Counted from the stretch's first letter, positions 1 to 8,819 are shown. The stretch: 64,000 bases of DNA from Anaplasma ovis str. Haibei (GCF_002214625.1 NZ_CP015994.1:124001-188000); one strand, 5' to 3'. Numbers and translations are program-made. Notes: generated from the letters alone by a model not told the origin.

Positions 1-3
1 GCC

Positions 4-516
4 TTAGTGTGGTGTTGTTCCAGGGGCTTTGGGCCTTTTTGCCAGTACTACAGTGTTGTAGATTTTATCGTGCAGTGTCTGCTGCTTTTTTGAGAATAAA
101 GCAATTGCATACCAGTAAGACCAAAACAGCAACACTGCGGCCTGGAAGAGAAACAGCATGCTCAAAATAGCCGCTCCAGAGTCAACCACATCCAGTGATT
201 GTAACAATAAAATAGCTACAGTTGGGCACAGAAACTGCGATATCGTCCTGTTGAATATTACGCCTGTTTTTGCCACAGTGCCGTCACGCGCTGCAATAAA
301 AATTCCCAAAATTTTTTGTCCTACAGATGCCTTCAGTGGGGACATGTACATGTATGTGTGGTAACAACATGTTATCACCAGGAAAATCAGAAATAGTGCG
401 TAGCTATGACCATGCGTGATAGAGGATATCAAGTATGCGGGGCAAGATACCAGCGCCATATCTATGATATTAGCCAAGATTCTTTTCGGTATGCTGGCAA
501 GCTCAAGCTTTTTCAT
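4..516 (-). CDS. RDD-family integral membrane protein
   Basis: A 170-residue membrane protein. Near the N-terminus it has the RDD pattern (Arg in PKRILANIID, then Asp-Met about seven residues on), and the protein contains about four hydrophobic segments with a GQKILGIFI stretch typical of RDD domains (VGxKLLGLRV-type). RDD proteins sit in the cytoplasmic membrane; their role is mostly unknown, with transport or cation exchange proposed in some bacteria. The start ATG lies 2 bases past the stop of the upstream HAD gene, so the two are probably co-transcribed. The stop codon is 4 bases from the window edge. Family assignment is reasonable; function is not assignable. Confidence 0.75.
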   Translation of the reverse strand: MKKLELASIPKRILANIIDMALVSCPAYLISSITHGHSYALFLIFLVITCCYHTYMYMSPLKASVGQKILGIFIAARDGTVAKTGVIFNRTISQFLCPTVAILLLQSLDVVDSGAAILSMLFLFQAAVLLFWSYWYAIALFSKKQQTLHDKIYNTVVLAKRPKAPGTTPH

Positions 517-518
517 AT

Positions 519-1142
519 CTAATTCAGTAAACCCCTAACAAACTTGCAGAGGTCGGCGAAGCTTTGGAATGACAACACACCATCAACTTTGGTACTGCCA
601 TACACTATGGGAAGACACTTTGCACTCCTTGCACTTGCCACATCTGAAATGCTGTCTCCCACAAAAAACACCTGCTCGCTGGGAGTCACGTCCAAGGTTT
701 CAAGTGCCGCAATTATAGGTTTGGGAGAAGGCTTGTTTTCCGGGGTGTCACCGGAGCCTATAATCACGGAAAAATACTTTGACAACCCCGTGGTCTGCAC
801 CTCCTCACGAAGTGACGGCCCGTTTTTGTTGCTCACTATGCCCATACTGATTCCGTTGTCGTACAAAAGCTCCAGTAATTCCAGCACGTTACTGCTGGGG
901 ACGAGCTTCCTGACCCTCGTGGATTTTTCGGCAAACTCCGTATACAGGGCTGAGGCTTCTTCCCATCTGGAGGCCAAGGAACGCGCTAGGTACTTGTCTA
1001 CCGTACTTGGATCCACGGAAGAAAGGTCTATATCGCTGCGACCCATGTGCTTTAGAACCTTGTCTACCGTTTCGTAGTCTAGTGCACTACTTGTCACCAA
1101 AGTGTTACACCAGTCAAAAATTACCGCTACTGGAGGACGCAT
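519..1142 (-). CDS. HAD-superfamily hydrolase, phosphoglycolate-phosphatase-like, variant motif I
   Basis: About 207 residues from the ATG at 1142 (a TTG two codons upstream is also possible). HAD motifs are in order: motif I FDWCNTLV near residue 9, motif II IVSNKNG near 105, a Lys in NKPSPKP, and motif III FVGDSISDVASA. The spacing with a helical cap after motif I suits the phosphoglycolate phosphatase/Gph-like subfamily. In motif I the usual second Asp of DxDxT is Cys (codon TGT), so the general acid/base is missing. That occurs in dehalogenase and phosphonatase branches but is unexpected in a phosphatase. It is the first gene of a two-gene minus-strand unit with the RDD protein. The substrate is unknown. 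Confidence 0.8.
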   Translation of the reverse strand: MRPPVAVIFDWCNTLVTSSALDYETVDKVLKHMGRSDIDLSSVDPSTVDKYLARSLASRWEEASALYTEFAEKSTRVRKLVPSSNVLELLELLYDNGISMGIVSNKNGPSLREEVQTTGLSKYFSVIIGSGDTPENKPSPKPIIAALETLDVTPSEQVFFVGDSISDVASARSAKCLPIVYGSTKVDGVLSFQSFADLCKFVRGLLN

Positions 1143-1335
1143 AGACAATCCCTTTGTTCACACACATTCAACAATGCCGTAGTTAAAACTCGGTTAAACC
1201 AACGGAGCCAGTACTTTACGTTTTTGTGAGCTACATGACAACCTCATAATGTTGTATGGACCACTTTGCTGAAGGAGCTGCCACGCATCTAGGCATGATT
1301 ACCGAGGCAGTGGCGGCCACGCAGCCCACATGGGG

Positions 1336-3111
1336 CTATTTGCGTTTTATATTTAGGGCTATTGAGAGCTCCTGTAAGTGAGCAGGGCTCACCTCAGACG
1401 GGGCGCCCATTAGTAGATCTTCGCCCGTTTGGTTGAGCGGGAAACATATCACCTCCCTGATGTTGGGAGCATCGGCCAGCAACATTACTATTCTATCGAT
1501 TCCGGGGGCTAGCCCTCCGTGCGGCGGTGCTCCGAACTTGAATGCGCGCACCAGAGCCCCAAATTTAGAGTTTACTGCCTGCTCGTCATAACCAACCATG
1601 GAGAATGCTTTATACATTACGTCGAGCCTATGATTACGAATTGCCCCACTTGATATTTCAATGCCATTACACACAATGTCGTATTGGTAGGCGATTATGT
1701 CTAGAGGATTTTGCTGCTCGAGTGCTTCCATTTCCCCTTGTGGCATGGAGAATGGATTGTGGCAGAAGTCTAATTTCCCGTCTTCACACTTAAAGTATGG
1801 GAAGTCTACCACCCAACAGAACTTGAAAGTGTCATGCTCAATCAGGCCTAGTTCAAGCCCCAATAATTCCCTAATCTTTCCCGCGAAATCCGCGGCCTTG
1901 TCAGCTGTGTCTGACATGAAAAACACGCTGTCCCCATTGTCAACTCCCGCTGTGGATCTTATGCGTGCAAGTTCGCCTTCGCTCAGAAACTTAGCTATAG
2001 GACCCTTGGCGGCTCCATCTGCTTCGTATGTTATGTAGCCTAGGCCGCGTGCGCCTAACTCCTTTGCTCGTTCTATTTTGTCATCAAAAAAGCTTCTTGG
2101 CTTTCCGGAGGTGTTGGGGGCAGGAATTGCCCTGACAACTTCGCCGGCCGCAACTCCGGCCTGAAATGTCCTGAATCCAGAATTGCGAAAGATTTCAGTC
2201 ACATCAGAAATTACTATTGGGTTTCTAAGGTCTGGTTTGTCTGACCCGTAACGTATCACAGAATCGCGGTAAGTAATTCTCGGGAACTGCCTGTCAACTT
2301 TTTTGTTGCCGGCAAATTTGACGAACAGACCATACAGCACAGGCTCAATCGCTGCGAAGACATCTTCCTGGGTAACGAAAGACATTTCCATATCTAGCTG
2401 ATAAAACTCCCCGGGTGATCTGTCTGCTCTAGAATCCTCATCGCGGAAGCAAGGTGCAATTTGGAAGTACTTATCAAACCCACCTACCATGAGAAGTTGC
2501 TTGAAGATCTGTGGGGCCTGCGGCAGAGCATAAAACTTACCGGCGTGGGTCCTGCTTGGAACAATATAGTCTCTTGCACCTTCCGGGGAAGATGAGGTCA
2601 ATATGGGGGTGTGCACCTCAATGAACCCCAGTCCCTCCATAGCCCTTCTAAGCTCTGACACAACCATCGATCTTAGCAGTATGTTGTTTTTTACTTTGTC
2701 ACACCTCAGATCTAAAAATCTGTGCTGCAGCCTTATGTCTTCCGGATAACTAAAACTAGTAGGTACGTGTAGTGGTAGGGGGGCTGCTTCTGAAACCACG
2801 GTTAGGGTGCTAACCTTGACCTCCACACGCCCAGTTTCTATTGATGTGTTGACATTATCCTCACTCCTCTCTGCCACAATGCCCTTTACTGTAATGACGC
2901 TCTCAAGCCCTACAGCGACCATGCGGTTAAACAATTCTGGGTTTTCATACTCATTGAAAATTAGCTGGGTGATCCCATAAAAATCTCTGAGGTCAACAAA
3001 TAAAAGCCCTCCGTGGTCGCGCTTTCTGTACACCCATCCTGAGAGGGCTACCTCGTTTCCTACATGAGTCACACCCAGTTCATTGCATACGTGAGTTCTG
3101 TATATGTTCAT
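1336..3111 (-). CDS. aspS: aspartyl-tRNA synthetase (bacterial/AspRS-type)
   Basis: 591 residues, the usual size for bacterial AspRS. It charges tRNA-Asp (possibly also tRNA-Asn, since many alphaproteobacterial enzymes are non-discriminating and work with GatCAB). An N-terminal OB-fold anticodon-binding domain ([19 protein letters not shown]) is followed by the class II catalytic core. Motif 2 is [19 protein letters not shown] and motif 3 is [13 protein letters not shown]. Between motifs 2 and 3 there is the bacterial GAD insertion (about residues 290-410). The ATG at 3111 gives the expected N-terminus. It is monocistronic, with spacers of about 190 bp downstream and 430 bp upstream. Confidence 0.97.
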   Translation of the reverse strand: MNIYRTHVCNELGVTHVGNEVALSGWVYRKRDHGGLLFVDLRDFYGITQLIFNEYENPELFNRMVAVGLESVITVKGIVAERSEDNVNTSIETGRVEVKVSTLTVVSEAAPLPLHVPTSFSYPEDIRLQHRFLDLRCDKVKNNILLRSMVVSELRRAMEGLGFIEVHTPILTSSSPEGARDYIVPSRTHAGKFYALPQAPQIFKQLLMVGGFDKYFQIAPCFRDEDSRADRSPGEFYQLDMEMSFVTQEDVFAAIEPVLYGLFVKFAGNKKVDRQFPRITYRDSVIRYGSDKPDLRNPIVISDVTEIFRNSGFRTFQAGVAAGEVVRAIPAPNTSGKPRSFFDDKIERAKELGARGLGYITYEADGAAKGPIAKFLSEGELARIRSTAGVDNGDSVFFMSDTADKAADFAGKIRELLGLELGLIEHDTFKFCWVVDFPYFKCEDGKLDFCHNPFSMPQGEMEALEQQNPLDIIAYQYDIVCNGIEISSGAIRNHRLDVMYKAFSMVGYDEQAVNSKFGALVRAFKFGAPPHGGLAPGIDRIVMLLADAPNIREVICFPLNQTGEDLLMGAPSEVSPAHLQELSIALNIKRK

Positions 3112-3539
3112 ATGTGCCGTATTACCGGAAGATAAGCATATTCTTTACTACAATCTCATGGAAGGCTATGAAAAAGTTAGTGCCCTAGCAATTTACGGTA
3201 CCAACTTGCCTACAAGCCAAGTATCTGAGGGTATTGGAGTTTTAGCAATGCCTAGGGTATTGGTAAGCGCTCATGGTGGGCCAGTCTTGTTCCAATTCAG
3301 ACAGCATTGGGTTCTGTTGTTTAGTATGGCGCCCCACAAATTTATTACGGTTTTTAGGCGTTAAATTAGTTGTAGCCCGGTTGCATAAATTCGCGCCTAT
3401 GGATGGGGTTGTGTCGTGCTGATGTTTCGCTTAATAAGCGATACCTACTCGCTTATGGGTATGATTTATATTTACATGCGGCTCTGATTTATTTATAAGT
3501 CGTCCATCATGCGTTTAGTTGCTCAAAGTAGATTGTGGA
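3112..3539. other. intergenic region between divergent aspS and the BON-domain gene
   Basis: 428 bases with no convincing gene. An 86-codon open frame at 3104-3364 overlaps the aspS start and has no recognisable features. The region must hold the promoters for aspS (minus) and the BON gene (plus). It contains the palindromic element described separately at 3427-3456. No tRNA or known small-RNA signature was recognised. Confidence 0.5.
3427..3456. promoter_or_regulatory. palindrome plus third half-site upstream of the BON gene
   Basis: TCGCTTAATAAGCGA (3427-3441) is a perfect palindrome with 7-base arms around a central A. A further TCGCTTAT copy lies at 3449-3456, 22 bases after the first arm starts. 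The cluster is 84-113 bases before the likely ATG at 3540. The arrangement (dimer site plus an extra half-site) resembles an operator. No regulator can be named. Confidence 0.4.
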
Positions 3540-4127
3540 ATGAGGTGCAGGGCCTTGCTACTGGCGGTACTTTTGATAAGTACCCAGACTGGTTGTAGTC
3601 TTATGGTTGCCGGCCTTGCCGTGGTAACTGGGGCTGTGGTAGCGCTTCAGGAGCGCTCCGTCGGTGATGTTATCGATGATGCCGCAATATTGATCAAGAT
3701 CAATAAAGAGTTGTTCCAACAGGGCATGTTCTCCTCTATTGCCGTCCGTGTTAGTGAGGGTAGAGTATTGCTGACGGGCACTGTTGATTCTCCTGACAAG
3801 AGGTTGAAGGCTGAGAGGGTAGCGTGGCAACAGAGCGAGGTTAAGGAGGTCGTCAACGAGATTGCGGTAGACAAGGATGAAGTGACGCTCAGAGAGGTTG
3901 CAATAGATAGCGCTATCAGTGCGCAGATAAAAGCTCGTATGGTGGCCCACGCGGGGATTAAGTCAGTCAATTACAGCATCAACACCGTTGGTGGGGTTGT
4001 GTACCTAATGGGTATAGCCCAAAGTCAGAAAGAACTAAACTCCGTCATCGGAATCAGTAAAAGAGTAAAGGGCGTGAAACAGGTGATAAGTTACGTCAGG
4101 CTGAAGCACAGCAAATTGCGTCGCTAA
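3540..4127 (+). CDS. BON-domain exported protein, probable lipoprotein (OsmY/DolP-like)
   Basis: About 195 residues from the ATG at 3540; a TTG at 3519 would add 7 residues. The N-terminus has a basic start, a hydrophobic core (ALLLAVLLIST) and a Cys in QTGC that could be lipidated, although the lipobox is weak (Gln at -3). A second hydrophobic stretch follows (MVAGLAVVTGAVVAL). Two BON domains follow: one at about residues 45-115 (DDAAILIKINKELF...VRVSEGRVLLTGTV) and one at about 118-185 (AIDSAISAQIKARM...VGGVVYLMGIA). BON proteins bind phospholipid and support outer-membrane integrity. It stands just upstream of gshB on the same strand (14-base gap), so co-transcription is likely. Confidence 0.8.
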   Translation: MRCRALLLAVLLISTQTGCSLMVAGLAVVTGAVVALQERSVGDVIDDAAILIKINKELFQQGMFSSIAVRVSEGRVLLTGTVDSPDKRLKAERVAWQQSEVKEVVNEIAVDKDEVTLREVAIDSAISAQIKARMVAHAGIKSVNYSINTVGGVVYLMGIAQSQKELNSVIGISKRVKGVKQVISYVRLKHSKLRR

Positions 4128-4141
4128 AAGGTTAGGCGTTC

Positions 4142-5068
4142 GTGCTCAGAGTTGCCTTCCAGATGGACGAGGACGTTGTAGTTGGACGTGATGCTTCCGT
4201 AAAGCTCATAGAAGAGGCTCAACGTCGTGGGCATGAGGTGTTTTTTTACCGGCCAGCTGGCCTCGCGTTTTCGTGTGGGGAGTTAGTTGCCGAGGCATTC
4301 TCCATCCGCGTAGGAGCAGATTCGTTGGGTCTTTATGACAAAGCTAGGCTTTCACTGGGGGAGCTGGACATACTGTTTGTGCGGCAAAACCCCCCTTTCG
4401 ATATGCAATATGTGACCACAACTTACTTGCTTGAGCGATTGAATGTCCTCATGGTTAACAATCCCAAAGCGATAAGAGATCATCCGGAGAAACTACTGCC
4501 GCTATCATTTCCTAAGTTTATTCCCCCAACCTTAATTACCGAAAGTGTGAGTGAGATAAGTGCTTTCTATGCAGAGTATGGAGATATAGTGCTCAAGCCA
4601 TTGTATGACTACGGGGGCAATGGTGTATGCAGAGTCTGTGGTAAGGCTGATGTTGGCGGAATATCGGCATCGATGGTGGAGCATTATGGAGCGCCCCTGG
4701 TCGCGCAGCAGTTTATTGACGACGTAAGCAGCGACAAGCGGGTAGTGTTGTTGGGCGGCAAGTCTATTGGGGCTATACGACGAAGAGTGACCGCCATTGG
4801 TGAGATCAGAACTAACCTCAGAGTAGGAGCGGTGCCTGAGGCAACCGAGCTTTCGGATAAAGAGCGTGAAATATGCCATGATGTGGGAATGCTGCTATCC
4901 AGTGTTGGTATATTGTTTGCTGGCATTGATATTTTGGGAGGCTGTCTTATAGAAGTGAACACTACATCGCCTTGTGGCATTCTGGAAATTAACCAAGTGT
5001 ACGGAAAGACGCTGGAGAGAGACTGCTGGGACCACTTTGAATACGCGTTGTCACATAAGTCTCCGTAA
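4142..5068 (+). CDS. gshB: glutathione synthetase
   Basis: 308 residues starting with GTG at 4142, the usual length for prokaryotic GshB. It joins gamma-glutamylcysteine and glycine using ATP in the cytosol. Recognition rests on the N-terminal substrate-domain pattern (MDPxxxI-like start, then DILFVRQNPPFDMQYVTTTYLLE), the ATP-grasp core (DIVLKPLYDYGGNGVCRV), the binding loop RTNLRVG, and the end IEVNTTSPCGILEIN. It lies 14 bases after the BON gene. Glutathione production fits a pathogen facing oxidative stress in its host cell. Confidence 0.93.
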   Translation: MLRVAFQMDEDVVVGRDASVKLIEEAQRRGHEVFFYRPAGLAFSCGELVAEAFSIRVGADSLGLYDKARLSLGELDILFVRQNPPFDMQYVTTTYLLERLNVLMVNNPKAIRDHPEKLLPLSFPKFIPPTLITESVSEISAFYAEYGDIVLKPLYDYGGNGVCRVCGKADVGGISASMVEHYGAPLVAQQFIDDVSSDKRVVLLGGKSIGAIRRRVTAIGEIRTNLRVGAVPEATELSDKEREICHDVGMLLSSVGILFAGIDILGGCLIEVNTTSPCGILEINQVYGKTLERDCWDHFEYALSHKSP

Positions 5069-5074
5069 CATGCA

Positions 5075-5096
5075 CGAGTAAATATATAGGTACTCG
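5075..5096 (+). terminator. small hairpin after gshB
   Basis: An inverted repeat CGAGTA / TACTCG with a 10-base loop lies 7 bases past the gshB stop. No T-run follows, so it would be a weak or factor-assisted terminator, or an mRNA 3' stabiliser. Confidence 0.25.
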
Positions 5097-5204
5097 CCTT
5101 GCATAGTGCCGCGTTTTGCTTTACCATGGCCGGTGTGTCTGTGCTATTTGCGCTGTTGTGGCGCGCCTTGGATGGGGGGTTTTTAGCTGGATGGGGGGCT
5201 TTCT

Positions 5205-6209
5205 ATGCCGGTGAGTCTCGCGTGTAATGCGGGCATGCTGTCGGTTGCAGTGCTGTGTGGTGGCTCATCTCCCGAGCGTGAAGTATCTCTGGCAGGCGGA
5301 AAAAGGGTTGCAGATGCTCTGGGTAGACTAGGTCACAATGCCACTGTTTTAGATTTGAACAGGGAATCTGTGAGTCAGCTGTTAGCCATGGCTCCAGATC
5401 TTGTCTATAACGCGTTGCACGGAGGGCAGGGCGAGGACGGCTGCGTTTCTGGGTTGCTGGATATCCTTGGGCTGACATGCACGCACTCTCATGTTGCTGC
5501 GTCCTCGGTTGGTATGGACAAGCTGCTTACCAAGCATGTGCTTAAGTCTCTGGGTATAGACTTTCCGAAGTTTGACGTGCTTACCAAGGAGGAGTTGCTA
5601 TCCGCTGAGGAAGTGCTACCTTACCCATTTGTGATTAAGCCCGTACGTGGCGGTTCAACAATAGGAGTGCACGCAATTTTTTCTAAGTCTGAATATCTGG
5701 GTCTTTCCGCTTATGCTGACATGCTGGAAGATAGGATGATTGTAGAGGAGTACGTGCCCGGGCAAGAAGTGCAAACTGCTGTATTTTTGGACCGGGCGAT
5801 TGGCACCATGGAATTCTTGTTTGAGGGTAGGATATACAGCTATGATGCAAAATATGCGGAGGGGCTATGTAAGCACATATTTCCAGCCAATATTCCTGAT
5901 GACATATATAGTTTGGCGATGGAATGGGCGATAAAGCTACACCGGTGCCTGGGGTGCAGAACTCTATCTAGGGTGGATTTCAGATATGATGGGGTAAACA
6001 AAGCACTGAAGCTGTTGGAGATAAATACTCATCCTGGGATGACTGTTTCCTCGGCGCTGCCAGAAATTTTGTGGCTAAGATGTGGATTGAATTTCGACCA
6101 AGTTGTGGATCTGATAGTAAAAGATGCGCTGGGTATTGGTGGCAGCTGTAAGACATACATCGGTGAGCTTATGGGAGAGACCGTGAGCCGTGAGCCAAGT
6201 CATGTGTAA
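5205..6209 (+). CDS. ddl: D-alanine--D-alanine ligase
   Basis: 334 residues; ATG 5205 follows a G-rich Shine-Dalgarno-like run about 10 bases upstream. The alternative ATG at 5235 sits right before the conserved AVLCGGSSPEREVSL. The ATP-grasp features are present: PFVIKPVRGGSTIGVHAI, EEYVPGQEVQ, the substrate-binding loop YSYDAKYAEG and the C-terminal LLEINTHPGMT. The product D-Ala-D-Ala is a peptidoglycan precursor. It overlaps ftsQ by 20 bases, the classic ddl-ftsQ order of the dcw cluster. Together with murD at 38 kb it implies at least part of a peptidoglycan route is kept. Confidence 0.95.
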   Translation: MPVSLACNAGMLSVAVLCGGSSPEREVSLAGGKRVADALGRLGHNATVLDLNRESVSQLLAMAPDLVYNALHGGQGEDGCVSGLLDILGLTCTHSHVAASSVGMDKLLTKHVLKSLGIDFPKFDVLTKEELLSAEEVLPYPFVIKPVRGGSTIGVHAIFSKSEYLGLSAYADMLEDRMIVEEYVPGQEVQTAVFLDRAIGTMEFLFEGRIYSYDAKYAEGLCKHIFPANIPDDIYSLAMEWAIKLHRCLGCRTLSRVDFRYDGVNKALKLLEINTHPGMTVSSALPEILWLRCGLNFDQVVDLIVKDALGIGGSCKTYIGELMGETVSREPSHV

Positions 6210-6975
6210 GGGTGCCATTGGCCGTCGCACGATTGCGGCTCGCAGCACGTCGCTATGCATGCGTGCAGTTAGGCACATATTTGTGGTGAGTGCGGTGGTT
6301 TTTGTTGCCGGTTGGGGAATGCCAGATCTTAGTGTAAGGTCGTGGTTGGGGGGCATCTCTGCGGCGGTTTCCAATGCGCTAATCGAAGCGGGGTTTTCCA
6401 CGAGGGAGGTTGTGATTAGGGGGAACAGCGTAGTCTCTACGGCAGAGATTTTAAATATGATCAACAAAGACAGCCCAATAGTTTTGCTGTCGTTACGCAC
6501 GTTGAGAAATCGCATAAAATCTCACAGCCCCTGGGTAAAGGAAGTTGCTGTACGTAGAGAATTGGCCAACGGTGTGCTGTGCATAACAATTGAAGAATAC
6601 ACAGCTTTTGCTAATTGGCGCCACCATGGGATGAACTCGATAATTGACAACACCGGGCATGTAATTGTGGACTCTGACGAGCGACTTGACAACTTAGTGT
6701 CGATTTATGGTGATGAGGCTCTGGAGGGTTTACATTTTGTGCGCGAAGTGCTCAATAATGGGGGAATGCTCAGCACTATGGTTTCGTCTTTCTCCTGGCT
6801 TGGCAATAGGCGTTGGGACGTTGGCTTTTCCAGTGGGTTGCAGGTTAAGCTGCCAGAAAATAATCCCCAAGCTGCGTGGAATTATTTGGCGCAGCTGTAC
6901 AAATCTTCTGGAGAATTACTGATGTGGAAAGTTGTTGACATGCGAATTCCAGACAAGATTTTCATAAAGAAGTAA
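6190..6975 (+). CDS. ftsQ: cell division protein FtsQ
   Basis: 261 residues with one N-terminal membrane segment (about residues 28-45, VRHIFVVSAVVFVAGW) after a basic cytosolic tail. A POTRA domain follows (about 70-140: TREVVIRGNSVVSTAEILNMI...SPWVKEVAVRRELANGVLCITI), then the beta domain (FANWRHHGMNSIIDNTGHVI). FtsQ links early and late divisome proteins through FtsB and FtsL. Its start lies inside the ddl 3' end (20-base overlap), so translation is coupled. Length and domain order are normal. Confidence 0.9.
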   Translation: MSQVMCKGAIGRRTIAARSTSLCMRAVRHIFVVSAVVFVAGWGMPDLSVRSWLGGISAAVSNALIEAGFSTREVVIRGNSVVSTAEILNMINKDSPIVLLSLRTLRNRIKSHSPWVKEVAVRRELANGVLCITIEEYTAFANWRHHGMNSIIDNTGHVIVDSDERLDNLVSIYGDEALEGLHFVREVLNNGGMLSTMVSSFSWLGNRRWDVGFSSGLQVKLPENNPQAAWNYLAQLYKSSGELLMWKVVDMRIPDKIFIKK

Positions 6976-7090
6976 GCGTGGTCGAATTTTTGAAAATATT
7001 TACCTGGCGCTATGTCCCCTTCAGGTGGGTGTGTTACGTACGGATGTTGTGGACGCTGTGAATAAGTTACAGACATCCTGCATTATTTGA

Positions 7091-7119
7091 TTGAATATAC
7101 GCATGTGTGGAAATATCTT
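7091..7119 (+). promoter_or_regulatory. candidate promoter for ntrX
   Basis: TTGAAT (7091-7096), a 17-base spacer, and TATCTT (7114-7119), about 105 bases before ntrX. It matches sigma-70 consensus only moderately, so this is a suggestion. Confidence 0.3.
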
Positions 7120-7224
7120 AGGGTGTGACTAATAATATTTGCCTGGTAGTCAGCGTGTGTCCGGTTAAGCGTATTTTTACCGTACCAGGTAGAATGTTTG
7201 CTGATCTGAAAGAGTGTGGGGTTT

Positions 7225-8616
7225 ATGTCTAGGGCTAAGAGGTTTTATACGCCAGAAGTACTGATTGTAGATGATGAAGCAGATCTTAGGGCTATGGTCC
7301 AGGATATTTTGAGTGACGATAATTACGTCACCAAAGTATCGCATGATGGACTAACAGCTATTAAGCTTGCTTATGAGCGGGAGCCGGATGTTGTGCTCCT
7401 AGACATATGGCTGAAGGGGTCTGACATTGACGGACTGAGTGTTTTAGAAAAGCTCAGGTATAGGTATCCCCACCTGCCCGTCATAGTGATTAGCGGCCAT
7501 GGAAACATAGCTACCGCTGTGAAGTCTTTGCATATAGGTGCTTATGACTACATAGAAAAGCCTTTTACTGAGAATAGGCTGAAATTGGTGGTGAAGCGCG
7601 CTGTCGAGTCTGGCAGATTGAAAAGAGAAAATTATGAGCTCAGATCCCTGTTTGAGGATTATGAAATTGTGGGAAGTTCACCCCAGATCAAAAACCTCAG
7701 GAGTACGATCAGCAAAGCTGCGTCCACGTTCAGCCGGATACTCATCACCGGTGCTCCTGGCACTGGAAAGGAGGTGGTTGCCAGGTTTGTACACCGGAAG
7801 TTTAAGGGATGCAATAGCTCGTTTGTACCCTTCTGCCCCTCTATTTTGCCTGAGAGTAGCTACTTGGAAAATATCTTCGGCCGTGAGAACGGTAACGGTG
7901 CGCTGCCCAATGTTGTGCCTCATAGCGTTGGGATCATTGAGCAGGCAAACCACGGTACTTTGTTCATAGATGAAGTCACAGATTTGCGGTATGACGCCCA
8001 GATGCGGTTGATGCGGCTGCTTCAGGAAGGCAGGATATACAGGGAGAATGGAAAAAGCCCTGTTACAATAGACACGCGCGTTATTGCGTCTTCCTCTCGC
8101 GTAATTGAGGAGGAAGTGAAGTTAGGGAGGTTTTGTGAGGACCTTTACTACAGGCTGGGCGTCTTCCCTATCAGAGTTCCGTCTCTTTCTGAGTACTGTG
8201 TGGATATTCCCGAGGTATGCGAATACATGATGCGCAGCATATGCAGAAAGATGGGGCTGTCCCCCCGACCCATCAGTGAAGATGCTATTGTGGCTATGCA
8301 GTCCTACAGTTGGCCCGGCAATCTGCGCCAGTTGCGCAATGTTCTGGAGTGGATTTTGATCATGCAGTCCTCTAAAGACATAATCACAATAGACGACCTT
8401 CCCGCGGAAATTGTGAGTGGCTCGCCGATCAACAACGTGTTTACTCACATAGTTTCTGCGCCTCTAAGAAAGGCGAGGGAGGAGTTTGAGAGACACTACC
8501 TGAGGACGCAGCTATCAAGGTTTGGTGGTAGTGTGTCCAAAACTGCTGAATTTATTGGCATGGAAAGGTCTGCATTACATAGGAAGCTAAAAGCCTTGGG
8601 TCTATGCGGAAGTTAG
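7225..8616 (+). CDS. ntrX: NtrX-type response regulator lacking the GAFTGA loop
   Basis: About 463 residues from ATG 7225; a GTG at 7216 is an alternative. A receiver domain (about residues 8-125: acidic pair in IVDDEAD, phospho-acceptor Asp in VVLLDIWLKG, Lys in YIEKPF) is followed by an AAA+ domain (Walker A GAPGTGKE near 180, Walker B TLFIDEV near 250, later YYRLGVFPIRVPSL and SWPGNLRQLRN) and a Fis-type helix-turn-helix at the C-terminus (VSKTAEFIGMERSALHRKLKAL). This is the NtrX layout of alphaproteobacteria, paired with the NtrY kinase. The segment expected to carry the sigma-54-contacting GAFTGA motif reads GRENGNGALP, so it probably does not activate sigma-54. The last 33 bases are duplicated downstream at 8700-8732. 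Confidence 0.92.
   Translation: MSRAKRFYTPEVLIVDDEADLRAMVQDILSDDNYVTKVSHDGLTAIKLAYEREPDVVLLDIWLKGSDIDGLSVLEKLRYRYPHLPVIVISGHGNIATAVKSLHIGAYDYIEKPFTENRLKLVVKRAVESGRLKRENYELRSLFEDYEIVGSSPQIKNLRSTISKAASTFSRILITGAPGTGKEVVARFVHRKFKGCNSSFVPFCPSILPESSYLENIFGRENGNGALPNVVPHSVGIIEQANHGTLFIDEVTDLRYDAQMRLMRLLQEGRIYRENGKSPVTIDTRVIASSSRVIEEEVKLGRFCEDLYYRLGVFPIRVPSLSEYCVDIPEVCEYMMRSICRKMGLSPRPISEDAIVAMQSYSWPGNLRQLRNVLEWILIMQSSKDIITIDDLPAEIVSGSPINNVFTHIVSAPLRKAREEFERHYLRTQLSRFGGSVSKTAEFIGMERSALHRKLKALGLCGS
8583..8615 (+). repeat. 33-bp repeat, copy 1 (inside the ntrX 3' end)
   Basis: The 33 bases starting GAAGCTAAAAGCC encode the last residues of NtrX. They are identical to 8700-8732, and about 10 further bases on each side show weaker similarity. 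Confidence 0.9.
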
Positions 8617-8639
8617 GTGGCAGCGCCAGACCTATTCAT

Positions 8640-8687
8640 GTAACGTTGTGGGTTTCATTATCATGGCTCTGTGCGAGCCAACGTTAC
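8640..8687. repeat. 9-bp inverted repeat between the ntrX tail copies
   Basis: GTAACGTTG (8640-8648) and CAACGTTAC (8679-8687) are perfect inverted repeats around a 30-base loop. They lie in the 84-base gap between the two ntrX tail copies. No T-run follows. It could be a terminator, a protein site, or the footprint of an insertion. Confidence 0.6.
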
Positions 8688-8699
8688 CTACGGACACAA

Positions 8700-8732
8700 G
8701 AAGCTAAAAGCCTTGGGTCTATGCGGAAGTTA
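8700..8732 (+). repeat. 33-bp repeat, copy 2 (detached ntrX tail)
   Basis: This is an identical copy of 8583-8615 placed 117 bases downstream. It is followed directly by VirB2-like debris on the other strand. It shows that the boundary between ntrX and the accessory island went through a local duplication. Confidence 0.9.
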
Positions 8733-8819
8733 AGCAGCAGCGCTCCCACCCAGGCTTCTCCTACTGCTGATGGTGGTACCTGCACCAGCATTCCCTGCGG
8801 GTCTATTCGCCAATCTTTG

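Noticed and set aside
3104-3364. 86-residue plus-strand frame
   Set aside because: It overlaps the aspS start, has no motif or hydrophobic pattern of interest, and no ribosome site was seen.
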